Assembly (NCBI GenBank): GCA_015075105.1
Contig: JABTUZ010000001.1
Span: forward strand, 631,001 to 695,000
Origin: Leptospiraceae bacterium
GTDB lineage: Bacteria > Spirochaetota > Leptospiria > Leptospirales > Leptospiraceae
Direction: 5' to 3'
DNA length: 64,000 nucleotides
Each line of letters starts with the position of its first letter. The stretch's first letter is position 1. The notes beneath the pieces were generated by a model. That model saw nothing but the letters and a program-made list of their open reading frames with translations, was not told the origin of the DNA and did no database searches. Of this stretch, positions 1 to 8,037 are shown in pieces. The translations under genes and the position numbers were made by a program.

Positions 1-2
1 AA

Positions 3-1805
3 GGAGAATTTAAACAGGGAGATAGTTTTGAGGAAAAGAGCTTACATTCTCTAATTGATTTTTATAAATCTTCTTTAGCAATACACGAGGATTGGCAAGT
101 TTTCAACTTTCAATTTCAGAACACTTCCAACTATAAAGATATTTCTCAATTCTATAGAGAAGTAGAGAGTCAAGGTTATAAGATGAGTTTTACACCAATC
201 TCAAAATCTTATATAGATAAATTGGTAGAAGAAGGGAAACTCTATCTTTTTCAAATTTATAGTAAAGATTTTTCACAGAACAAAAAGAAAAAGGAAGGAA
301 AACCAAATCTACATACCATTTATTTTAAAACTTTGTTTGATAAAGAAAATTTGAAAGATGTCGTATTGAAGCTAAATGGAAAGGCAGAAGTATTCTATAG
401 AAAAAAATCCATTGAATACGATGAAAAGAAAATCCACGAAGGATTTCATATAGATAAAATTCGTGGTAAATTTTCTTATCCTATTATAAAAGATAAGAGA
501 TTTACAGAAAATAAATTCCATTTTCATTTTCCGATTACTTTGAATTTTAAATCGGGTGAAATGAAACAATTTAATGCAAAGGTCAACGAGTTTTTAAAAA
601 CGAATAAGGATGTGAAAATTATCGGCATAGATCGAGGAGAAAGGCACTTACTCTATATCTCTATAATTGACCAAACCGGAAAAATTTTAAAGCAAGAGTC
701 TTTAAACCTAATTCAAAACGATCGGAGGTTTTCAAGTGTGAACTATAAAGAAAAACTTCAAACTAAGGAAAACGAAAGAGATAAGGCAAGAAAATCTTGG
801 GGGACTATAGAAAATATTAAAGAGCTAAAAGAAGGATATTTATCCCAAGTAGTTCTTAAGATTTCTGAGATGATGGTAGAGCATAAAGCAATTGTAGTAT
901 TGGAAGATTTGAATTTTGGGTTTAAAAGAGGGAGACAAAAAGTAGAAAGACAGGTCTATCAGAAGTTTGAAAAAATGCTTATAGAGAAACTCAACTTTTT
1001 GGTATTTAAAGACAAAAAAGATAACGAGGCAGGTGGAGTTTTGAAGGCGTATCAACTAACGGATAAATTTACGAGCTTTGAAAAAATAGGAAAACAAACT
1101 GGATTTTTATTTTACGTCCCAGCTTGGAACACAAGTAAGATTGATCCAAAAACAGGTTTTGTGAATTTTTTGAATTTGACTTACGAAAATGTAAAACAAG
1201 CAAAGGAGCTTATTAAAAAATTTGAAAGTATTCGGTTTAATACTAAAAATAAGCAGTTTGAGTTTAAAGTAAATTCAAATTCTTTTTTCTCAAAAGAGAA
1301 GGCACCGAGGGAAAGAGTTTGGACGATTTTCTCTACCGATGAAATAAGGTATTTTACTAAAAAGACTCAAAACAGCTCAATTTCTACCCAAGAAATAAAC
1401 GTGAACGAAAAACTAAAAGAGCTATTTAAAGAATCTGGTTATGAAACCGGGATAGAATTAAAAGAAAAAATTTTAGAAAAGGATACTAAGGAATTTTTTA
1501 GCTCTCTAATTTTTTATTTGAGGGTCTTAACGAATTTAAGACAAAATAATGGTAAGACAGGAGAAGATGAAAAAGATTTTATTTTGTCGCCAGTAAAAGA
1601 TAAGTCTGGAAAATTTTTTAATTCGTTGAACGGAAAACATGATGAGCCAAAAGACGCAGATGCAAATGGAGCCTACCACATTGCTCTAAAAGGTTTAATG
1701 AACCTAAAAGTTTTGAGTGAAACAAAAGATGAGGAATTAGAAAGACCCAGTTGGAAAAATAAAAACAAAGACTGGTTGGATTTTATTTGGGAATTCCACG
1801 AATAA
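3..1805 (+). CDS. cas12a: Cas12a (Cpf1) CRISPR effector nuclease, 5' end outside window
   Basis: This is the type V-A RNA-guided DNA nuclease; it processes its own pre-crRNA and cuts both target strands with one RuvC site. The frame is open from base 3, so the N-terminal recognition lobe lies upstream of the window. The RuvC-I motif IGIDRGERHLLY (Asp codon at 630), RuvC-II VVLEDLNFGFK (Glu codon at 903) and RuvC-III DADANGAYHIA (around 1653-1661) are all present. The Nuc-domain stretch TGEDEKDFILSPV lies between RuvC-II and III. No stop or frameshift occurs in the visible 600 codons, so the effector looks functional. The matching repeat array lies 3.7 kb downstream on the same strand. Family identity is certain; activity is inferred. 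Confidence 0.97.
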   Translation, partial: GEFKQGDSFEEKSLHSLIDFYKSSLAIHEDWQVFNFQFQNTSNYKDISQFYREVESQGYKMSFTPISKSYIDKLVEEGKLYLFQIYSKDFSQNKKKKEGKPNLHTIYFKTLFDKENLKDVVLKLNGKAEVFYRKKSIEYDEKKIHEGFHIDKIRGKFSYPIIKDKRFTENKFHFHFPITLNFKSGEMKQFNAKVNEFLKTNKDVKIIGIDRGERHLLYISIIDQTGKILKQESLNLIQNDRRFSSVNYKEKLQTKENERDKARKSWGTIENIKELKEGYLSQVVLKISEMMVEHKAIVVLEDLNFGFKRGRQKVERQVYQKFEKMLIEKLNFLVFKDKKDNEAGGVLKAYQLTDKFTSFEKIGKQTGFLFYVPAWNTSKIDPKTGFVNFLNLTYENVKQAKELIKKFESIRFNTKNKQFEFKVNSNSFFSKEKAPRERVWTIFSTDEIRYFTKKTQNSSISTQEINVNEKLKELFKESGYETGIELKEKILEKDTKEFFSSLIFYLRVLTNLRQNNGKTGEDEKDFILSPVKDKSGKFFNSLNGKHDEPKDADANGAYHIALKGLMNLKVLSETKDEELERPSWKNKNKDWLDFIWEFHE

Positions 1806-1834
1806 AATATACGGTTATATAGGTTTGTGCAGTT

Positions 1835-1923
1835 GTAGGGGTTGAATAGATTTTAGATTGTAGATAGGTTTTAGAGGATAGATGTAGGTGATGATGTAGG
1901 GGTTGAAAATTTTCAACCCCTAC
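1835..1923. repeat. REP-like palindrome beside the RAYT transposase
   Basis: A 28-nt perfect palindrome at 1896-1923 begins GTAGGGGTTGAAAA and ends with its reverse complement. A direct copy of its first 12 bases, GTAGGGGTTGAA, lies at 1835-1846. A GTAG foot next to a hairpin is the known hallmark of REP elements mobilised by RAYT proteins, and the RAYT gene ends 11 bases away. The hairpin could also act as a bidirectional terminator for the convergent cas12a and RAYT genes. Confidence 0.6.
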
Positions 1924-1933
1924 GAATTTATAA

Positions 1934-2464
1934 TTAATAATATTCATCATCATGCCAATTAGCGGGATTATTTTTGATATATTTTGAAATAGTCCAGTAC
2001 AATTGTTCATTACGGATAATGTGTTCGTAATAATTGCGCTGCCATATAGCACGCTCTATAGGAAAATCATCCATCGAGGCATTTCTGAACCATTTTGTAA
2101 CCCCAATTTTATACCCTTTCACAATGGAACTAATAGAACGGGGTATCATTTTTTGGAATTGATTTTGCGAATACGGTCGTGGAGGGTGATGGTTTTCAAT
2201 CAATTCAATTATTCCGTGAACATGATTTGGCATTACAACATATTCGTGTAATTTGGCATTGGGAAAATGATTAGGAATATCCATCCAAAATTGGTTTGCA
2301 ATTTTACCTGCATCATTCAATACCATTTCTCCATTAGCAATATTCCCAAACAAATATTCTTTATTTTTACAACAGATTGTAATAAAATACAATCCTGCCT
2401 GCGAATAATCATATCCTTTCAGGCGTATTGGTCTTCGTTTATGAATTTTAGGATTATAACTCAT
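1934..2464 (-). CDS. REP-associated tyrosine transposase (RAYT, IS200-like Y1 family)
   Basis: This is a 176-aa HUH single-strand transposase. The HUH motif is MPNHVHGI with His81 and His83. Tyr145/Tyr146 in NYYEHIIR supply the candidate catalytic tyrosine, and the C-terminal KYIKNNPANW block is typical of RAYTs. The gene is intact and runs convergent to cas12a. It occupies the place between cas12a and cas2 where cas4 and cas1 usually sit in type V-A loci. RAYTs are usually single-copy domesticated genes that act on REP hairpins, and one REP-like palindrome lies just past its 3' end. Family assignment is strong; mobility is unknown. Confidence 0.9.
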   Translation of the reverse strand: MSYNPKIHKRRPIRLKGYDYSQAGLYFITICCKNKEYLFGNIANGEMVLNDAGKIANQFWMDIPNHFPNAKLHEYVVMPNHVHGIIELIENHHPPRPYSQNQFQKMIPRSISSIVKGYKIGVTKWFRNASMDDFPIERAIWQRNYYEHIIRNEQLYWTISKYIKNNPANWHDDEYY

Positions 2465-2618
2465 AAATTGTCTTTTTTAAACTCTCTTTGATAGCATTAT
2501 CTAATCTACTCGCTTTTTGCACTTGCGCTGAAAGCATTATCATTAAATGGCTATAAATCTTGTAAATCGAATTCAAGATAAACTTTCCAAAGCATCTAGT
2601 ATAATATATGCTACTCAT
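2454..2618 (-). other. possible small ORF (54 codons) between RAYT and cas2
   Basis: An ATG-started frame of 54 codons lies upstream of the RAYT gene and overlaps its start in another frame. It also overlaps the first codons of cas2 on the opposite strand. The predicted peptide ends in a helical stretch around NAIKESLKKTI. It has no recognisable family and no clear ribosome binding site, so it may be chance. The interval holds no convincing remnant of cas1. Confidence 0.2.
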
Positions 2619-2862
2619 CTCTTACGACATAAGCGATACAAAACTTAGAACAAAATTTTCAAAGTACTTGCAAAAATACGGCGAAAGATTACAGTATTCT
2701 GTGTTCGAGATCAAAAATAGCGAGAGAATACTCGAAAATATAGAAACTCAAATCAAACACTATTTTGAAAAAAAGTTCTCTCAAGACGACAGTATTATGA
2801 TATTTAAAATGAGCACGCATTGCAAGATTACCCGCTATGGATACGCCAAAAACCAAGAATGA
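2608..2862 (+). CDS. cas2: Cas2 adaptation protein, C-terminus cut by an IS end
   Basis: This small ferredoxin-fold protein normally bridges two Cas1 dimers during spacer acquisition. The Cas2 signature LLISYDISDTKLRTKF at the N-terminus, RLQYSVFEI and ITRYGYAKNQE are clear. The 84-residue frame ends at a TGA that is the first three bases of the IS3-family terminal repeat beginning at 2860. Cas2 proteins normally continue for a few residues into a final beta strand. Such a tail, DDVLIF-stop, is readable just past the far end of the element at 4103-4123. The insertion has therefore replaced the native C-terminus. No cas1 is visible beside it, so adaptation is probably lost. Confidence 0.9.
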   Translation: MLLISYDISDTKLRTKFSKYLQKYGERLQYSVFEIKNSERILENIETQIKHYFEKKFSQDDSIMIFKMSTHCKITRYGYAKNQE

Positions 2863-4098
2863 ACTGTACCCGAAAAAGTGTAGAAATTTTAGCCTTTAAA
2901 AGAGGATAAAAATGACCAAGGGACCAAAAACAAGGAAACATATACAGAGGAATTCAAAAAGGATGCAGTAAATCATTTTATTTCATCCGGCAAATCAGCA
3001 AAAGAAATTGCTTCCAATTTAGGAATACGAAAAGATCTTTTGTATCATTGGAGAAAGAATTTACAATTCAAGAAAGGTGATATAATGGAAAAGAAAATCG
3101 ATCCCAAAGATATTGAAATCCAACAGCTTCAGTATGAATTGTCCGAAGCAAAGATGGAACGTGATATCTTAAAAAGGCTATGGCCGTTCTCTCAAAACTA
3201 CAGAAATAATAGTATGTGTGATAAATGAAAACCGTAAGGAATATACGGTAGAGAGAATGTGCAGGGTTTTAGAATATCACCCAGTAACTATTACAAGAAG
3301 CGGAGAGCCAATTCTTCTGAAAGAAAATTTCAAGATGGAATTCTGAAACGAAAGAGATATTGAATATTTACGAAAAGAACGAAAAAGTTTATGGAGCGAG
3401 GAGAATTGTAAAAGAGCTACATCAACAGGAAAAATTTTATAGGGAAAAGAAGAGTAAAAAGGGACTCATGAAAGAGCTGAAAATACAGGGTATTAACCTG
3501 CAAGATTTCGACTCACAACAACTGCAACGAATCAAAATCTCCCAGTCTCTCCAAATCTCCTGGATCGAAATTTTTTACATATGCACCAAATAAAGTTTAA
3601 ATTTGATAATATACATATATCAAAATAAAAATGGATTTTATTATTTGTGTGTAATCGTCGATTTATATTCCAGAAAAGTAGTTGGCTGGTCGTTGAAAAA
3701 CCATATGAAAAAAACTTGTGATTGATGCTCTCAGAAGTGCCATCAGAAAAAGGAAGCCTGCTTCAGATTAATATTTCATTCGGACAGAGGTTCTCAATAT
3801 CAAAGCAATCTGTTCCGAAAAATTTTATTCTGAAATGGTTTTGAATCCAGTATGAGCCGCAAAGGAGTTATTGTTGGATAATGCAGTTGCAGAATCTTTT
3901 CAAGACAATCAAAAACAGAATTGATTTATAGAAATAAATTTGAAAATTATGAAGAATTGAGAAAAGATGTTTCTCAAATATATTGAAGTATTTTACAATA
4001 GGAAAAGACTTCATTCTTTCATTGGCTATCAAAGCCCTTCAAAGTTTGAAGAAAAATTTGTGGCTTAAAAATCTCTCCAATAAAACGGGTACACCTCA
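2860..4098 (+). mobile_element. degenerate IS3-family insertion sequence in the end of cas2
   Basis: The element is about 1.24 kb. Its left end TGAACTGTACCCGAAAA (2860-2876) pairs with TGAGGTGTACCCGTTTT, the reverse complement of 4082-4098. Inside are an OrfA-like HTH with the motif KSAKEIASNLGIRKDLLYHW near 2990-3050 and a coiled segment ending in DILKRLW. OrfB fragments follow: VYGARRIVKELH near 3390, [11 protein letters not shown] near 3670 and RKRLHSFIGYQSP near 4000. Several frameshifts and internal stops separate these pieces, so no transposase can be made. The 3-base flanks are GAA and GAC, so no exact target duplication is visible. Confidence 0.88.
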
Positions 4099-4102
4099 GA
4101 CC

Positions 4103-4123
4103 GATGATGTACTCATTTTCTAA
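4103..4123 (+). pseudogene. displaced 3' tail of cas2
   Basis: Immediately outside the right end of the IS3-family element one frame reads Asp-Asp-Val-Leu-Ile-Phe-stop. Cas2 proteins commonly end in an acidic pair followed by hydrophobic residues, and cas2 upstream stops abruptly at the left IS end. I infer that these codons are the original end of cas2. The reading frame across the junction cannot be proven because the target duplication is not clear. Confidence 0.55.
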
Positions 4124-4332
4124 ATTGCAAACCTCAGTCTCAATGCAAAAAAATCACATATAAAAATATTTTTAGGTATTTTTACTGTGATAACTGCGTT
4201 TTTTGTAATATATGATTTTGTGCAGCTAAATGATTATTTTGGAATGGGGGATATTATTGCTGCAAGAGAAAGACAAGAAATGGTCTTGCCCCCTAAAACT
4301 GGAATACAAAAAAAGGGGATAAAGGAGACTTG
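4124..4332 (+). other. open frame for a one-TM peptide in the cas2-array interval
   Basis: After the cas2-like stop a frame stays open for 69 codons with no early ATG. It encodes one hydrophobic helix, IFLGIFTVITAFFVIYDF, followed by a charged segment with ARERQEM. It then enters the second IS at 4287. Its position is that of a CRISPR leader, so the frame may be accidental. It could also be a 5'-truncated fragment of a small membrane protein gene. I do not recognise a family. Confidence 0.25.
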
Positions 4333-5483
4333 ATAATATGATAAGAAGAAATAACTATGGCAAAGAATTTAAGGAAAAAATAGTAATGGAAATTTTGTCC
4401 GGGCAGAGTTCCGTTTCGCAAATAGCTCAAAGGGAAAAGGTAAATCCTCAAACAATCCGAAATTGGAGAAATGAGATAGATACAGGAAAGTTTGAACAAA
4501 ATAATCAAACCGAATTTGCTTTAAAAGAAACGAGTCGTAGAATTGGAAGGTGCACTTGCCAACCTTGCGTTAGATAATCACATTTAAAAAAGCCAAAAAT
4601 ATCTGCAAGACTGAAGCAAAAAGAGAAATTATCAGGAAGTATCTCGCACCAGAATTTGAATTGTAAAAGCTGTAAAAGCTTTGGAGATCAGTATCTCTTC
4701 CTTTTATTACCAATCGGATGCAAAGATTAAAAGAAAACAGGAGGATAAGCAACTAATAGAAAAGATTAAAGCATATCTGGATTTAATGCCTCAATCAGGT
4801 TACAGGTCTGTCACTTATTTTCTGAGAAATGATATGAAAATCAATCATAAGCGAGTTTACAGGATCATGCATGAAAACCTTTTAAAATGCAGTCCGAAGA
4901 AGGCTTATCATCATGCGACCACGGATTCAAAACATAACCTGAAAAATATCCAAATCTTCTTAAGGACAAGTCAATTAATCAATGCACAGTAATAGTTGGT
5001 GATGTTACTTTTTTGATGTTCAGGGGAAAAATCATTATCTGGCATCACTAATGGATATGGAAACAGAGAGGTCATCGGACGAGCTGTTTCTGATAAACTT
5101 AATAGTGAACTTGTCAGTGTCTGCATTTGAGTCGGCTCTCATGAACAGAGGAAGTCTCGAAGGTTACATTCATCATACTGATTCTGATAGAAGATATTGT
5201 TCGTTGAATATATAGAACTTTGAACAATTCCAAATACAAATTTCAATGTGTCTTGGTAATGCATATGAAAATGCACACGCAGAATCTTTTAATAAAACTA
5301 TCAAGTATCAAGAGATAAATATCTCCTGTTATGCTGATAAAATTGAAGCAGCCAAAAGTATTTTTCAATTTATTGATCGGTACAATTCAATCAGACCTCA
5401 TTCAGCTTTAGGAGGACTATCTCCTCTGCAATTTAAAAATAAACAAAAAATATGATTTTTTTCTTTACAGTTTTAGGGGGGCA
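4287..5483 (+). mobile_element. second degenerate IS3-family element, inside the CRISPR leader
   Basis: The element is about 1.2 kb. The left end TGCCCCCTAAAACTG (4287-4301) pairs with TGCCCCCCTAAAACTG, the reverse complement of 5468-5483. OrfA starts at 4338 with an HTH (SVSQIAQREKVNPQTIRNW) and shifts frame near 4520. OrfB pieces include SGYRSVTYFLRNDMKINHKR from about 4795, HHTDSDRRYCS near 5175 and NAYENAHAESFNKTIKYQE near 5260, ending in YNSIRPHSALGGLSP. Frameshifts and stops near 4990, 5010, 5130 and 5210 make it inactive. It differs in ends and protein from the element at 2860-4098, so the two are independent insertions. Confidence 0.88.
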
Positions 5484-5516
5484 CTTCAATCGAATTTCAA
5501 ACACCATGAAAAATTT
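5484..5516 (+). promoter_or_regulatory. leader-proximal remnant of the CRISPR array
   Basis: These 33 bases separate the IS end from the first repeat. Together with 4124-4286 they would rebuild an interval of about 196 bases between cas2 and the array, the usual size of a leader. No promoter elements are obvious in the 33 bases alone, so array transcription may now start inside the IS or the older leader DNA upstream. Confidence 0.4.
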
Positions 5517-5734
5517 CTCTAAAAGAGGAAAAAAATTTCTACTATTGTAGATTTCGGCTGCGTCCTCAAAACCAAACACTCTAAAAGAGGAAAAAAATTT
5601 CTACTATTGTAGATTCAAAAAGCAAATTTGTTATTTGTAACTCTAAAAGAGGAAAAAAATTTCTACTATTGTAGATGTTGCTAACTTTTCAACTTCGTTT
5701 GCTCTAAAAGAGGAAAAAAATTTCTACTATTGTA
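5517..5734 (+). CRISPR. type V-A CRISPR array, 4 repeats and 3 spacers
   Basis: The 36-nt repeats start CTCTAAAAGAGG and end AATTTCTACTATTGTAGAT, the Cas12a crRNA handle (stem TCTAC/GTAGA, loop TATT). They lie at 5517-5552, 5579-5614, 5641-5676 and 5702-5734. The first three are identical; the last loses the final bases of the handle, which marks the leader-distal end. Spacers are 5553-5578 (26 nt), 5615-5640 (26 nt) and 5677-5701 (25 nt). The orientation agrees with cas12a. I saw no match to any spacer by eye elsewhere in the window. Confidence 0.97.
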
Positions 5735-5832
5735 ATGCCATCGGGCTAAAGACCACTGGCATGGATTCTGAAAGACATGCTAAGCTAATTGACCTATAAG
5801 AGAGAAATAAAAACTTGTTAGAATAGGGGATT

Positions 5833-6468
5833 ATGGGAAGAAGGGCACAAACTGAAACCGAGAAAGAAGAAATCCGAAATAAAATACTCGATGCAACTTT
5901 AGAGCTTATTTCCAAAGAAGGATACAAGGGATTTAGTATGAGAAAGTTGGGTCCGATGCTCGGAGTTGCACCGAAAACAATTTATAATTATTTTCAAAGC
6001 AAAGAAGAAATCTATCTACACGTCTTAACCAAGGGTTTTGATTTGCTGTATGAAGAGCTTGTTCAGTGTTCAAAATTGGAAGTGCATCCATTTCAAAAAG
6101 TTTTTGAAATTATAAAAACCTACATTAAATTCGGATTTGAAAAATCGAATTATTACGATGTTATGTTTACTTGGTATGTACCTAAATACAATGATTTTGT
6201 TGGTACTGCATTAGAGTCCTTGGCTTATAACGAATTGCAGTCTGCTTTAAAATGTTTTCAGATATTGGTAGAAAGTATTCGGCAAGTGAAAAATAATTTA
6301 TTAACAGAAGAGAGGGTGAATTTATTTTCGCTTCAACTTCTTGTTTCTGTGCACGGGATTGTGGCTCTAAGAAATAATACAATTCTTGGGTATGTACATG
6401 AAAATCCAGATTCTATAATTGAGCCATTAATTCTATCTATTTTAGATCCTTTGAATCCTAAAATATAA
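5833..6468 (+). CDS. TetR/AcrR-family transcriptional regulator
   Basis: This 211-aa protein has an N-terminal TetR helix-turn-helix (roughly residues 15-60, with GFSMRKLGPMLGVAPKTIYNYF). The ligand domain contains a VHGIVAL stretch like the WHG-type TetR C-terminal domain. Such proteins are ligand-released repressors, often of genes for hydrophobic compounds. It lies 2 kb upstream of and parallel to the glycyl radical enzyme operon, and a 23-bp palindrome suited to a TetR dimer sits in that operon's promoter region. An IS256 remnant now separates the two. The regulator-target link is inference; the family call is firm. Confidence 0.93.
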   Translation: MGRRAQTETEKEEIRNKILDATLELISKEGYKGFSMRKLGPMLGVAPKTIYNYFQSKEEIYLHVLTKGFDLLYEELVQCSKLEVHPFQKVFEIIKTYIKFGFEKSNYYDVMFTWYVPKYNDFVGTALESLAYNELQSALKCFQILVESIRQVKNNLLTEERVNLFSLQLLVSVHGIVALRNNTILGYVHENPDSIIEPLILSILDPLNPKI

Positions 6469-6601
6469 GCGTATTGGATTTAGAAAATTTTTATATAAAA
6501 TAAAAACGATGTATTCATGTTAAATCTATATTCTGAATTCAATACGCACTTAGAATCAAAATTAAATCTTGACATATATTGTAATAACTAAAAATAAAAA
6601 T

Positions 6602-7751
6602 ATGTTAAATCTTGAGAAAAGAGAAAGAATCCGATCCAAGAGATAGTCCCAAAAATCGTTAGGGTTTGAAAAAAGAGGAACCAGCCAAAACTATGGTTTT
6701 TGGCAAAAAAATAAATAATGGAAGGTTCCCAATGAACAAACAAAACAAATCTCAATCCTCTGATCAATCACAAAAAATGAGTCTAAATTATTTTCGTACA
6801 TATGCTGTGACTGAAATAGAACGTTTCGTGCGTGAAAGCGCCGTTAAACTGAATTCGAGAAAAATAGCAGACCGAAATTTTTGGGCCATAATGGTTGATG
6901 GCATCCACATTGGAGGTGATGTAGTCGTTGTTATTCTTGGTGTTGATACGTTAGGCGAGAAGCATTTTCTATCGATTTCTCAAGGTTCTACCGAAAATAC
7001 AGAAGTAGTTCTTTCTTGTCTTGATCAGTTACGAGAAAGAGGAATCCTCTTTACTGAAAAGGTTGTTGCGGTAATCGATGGATCAAAGGCACTTAAGAAA
7101 GCTCTGGAAAATCATTTTGATAATCAGGTTGTCATCCAAAGATGTTTGAATCATAAATCATGGAACGTTGAATCAAAATTGGCAAAAAAATATCACTTCG
7201 AATTCAAGGAAAAACTTCGCCAGGCGTATGGACTCAATGACTATGATGAAGCAAAACGAGAATTCGAAAATCTTCATAATTAGCTGGGAAAGATTAGTCA
7301 TAACGCTGCCGAAAGTTTCCATGAATGCATTGATGAGTTGTTGACTTTACATAAAATAAAAATGCCCCCATCTTTACGGATTTCCTTCTATACGACAAAT
7401 CTAATTGAATCGGCATTCTCTAATCCACGCTTTAGAATGTTCAGAGTAAAACGTTGGATTAAGCAGGGAGACATGATTAAGCGTTGGGCTGGTGCTGCAT
7501 TTCTACATCAGGAACAAAAGTTCCGGAGAGTGAAAGGTTATGCGACAATCGATGATTTTTTAAAGGTATTTGTAAGGACTGAAAAATATATTGACGAAAA
7601 AGAAATTATGCAACATGCTGTATGAAAATTCCTCTGTAAACCCTAACGAAAAATGGGACATTTTCTTGATTTATCTTATTTTTTTAAAATATCAAAACAG
7701 CAAATGAAAAAGCTTTTAGACGGAAAAATTAGCCTTTCGGATCTTTTCTGA
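6602..7751 (+). pseudogene. possible small gene split by the IS256-family element
   Basis: Before the IS a frame from the ATG at 6602 reads MLNLEKRERIRSKR and closes at a stop made by the IS end. A TTGACA at 6569-6574 precedes it. After the IS (from 7660) a frame reads through DLSYFFKISKQQMKKLLDGK and ends in ISLSDLF at the TGA at 7749-7751. The two halves could be one gene of about 45 codons interrupted by the insertion. No 8-9 bp target duplication is visible to confirm this, and I recognise no family. Confidence 0.25.
6646..7659 (+). mobile_element. IS256-family (Mutator) element, inactivated
   Basis: The terminal repeats are GTCCCAAAAATCGTTAGGGTTT (6646-6667) and, in reverse complement, GTCCCATTTTTCGTTAGGGTTT (7638-7659). 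One frame from 6666 to 7625 encodes transposase pieces: the first Asp in MVDGIHIGG, the second in VAVIDGSKALKK, and the IS256 C-terminal block TTNLIESAFSN followed by VKRW. An in-frame TAG at 7281-7283 interrupts it. The whole is about 320 codons against roughly 400 in the family, and the N-terminal DNA-binding part is missing. It is a remnant. Confidence 0.9.
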
Positions 7752-8037
7752 TTATAATATATATTATGGTAGGTTAAAACTATATTAAAATACTATAATA
7801 CCCAACTTTTTCCTATTAAAATAATTTTTACTAATTTATTGAATCTTACCTGTCAATTTGTAAAAATTAGCATAAGATTGCCCTTTTTTTTAAATAAATT
7901 GTCAATTTTGACATAAATTTTCTTTTTTTGAAAGAATTTGAAAAAATACTTGACAAGTTTTAGAAGAGTAGTTAAATAACTCTTTATGTAACGCTGTTAC
8001 ATAAATAAAATAGAGATAAGATCTAAGAGGAGATAAT
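7660..8037 (+). promoter_or_regulatory. AT-rich upstream region of the glycyl radical operon with a palindromic operator
   Basis: A perfect 23-bp palindrome, TTTATGTAAC-GCT-GTTACATAAA, lies at 7983-8005. It sits just downstream of a possible promoter (TTGACA at 7950-7955, 17-base spacer, weak -10 TAAATA at 7973-7978). A second short palindrome, TGTCAATTTTGACA, is at 7900-7913. A good ribosome binding site (AGAGGAG) precedes the ATG at 8038. A repressor dimer bound to the 23-bp site would block the promoter start. Apart from the tail of the split reading frame ending at 7751, no other gene is seen. Confidence 0.6.

Noticed and set aside
2465-2607. Possible remnant of cas1 between RAYT and cas2
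   Set aside because: I read all frames and found no Cas1 motif; a short frame ending at TAA four bases before cas2 is too short to assign.
2860-4098. Treating the two IS3-family remnants as one composite element
   Set aside because: Their inverted repeats and transposase sequences differ, and host-like DNA (4099-4286) separates them.
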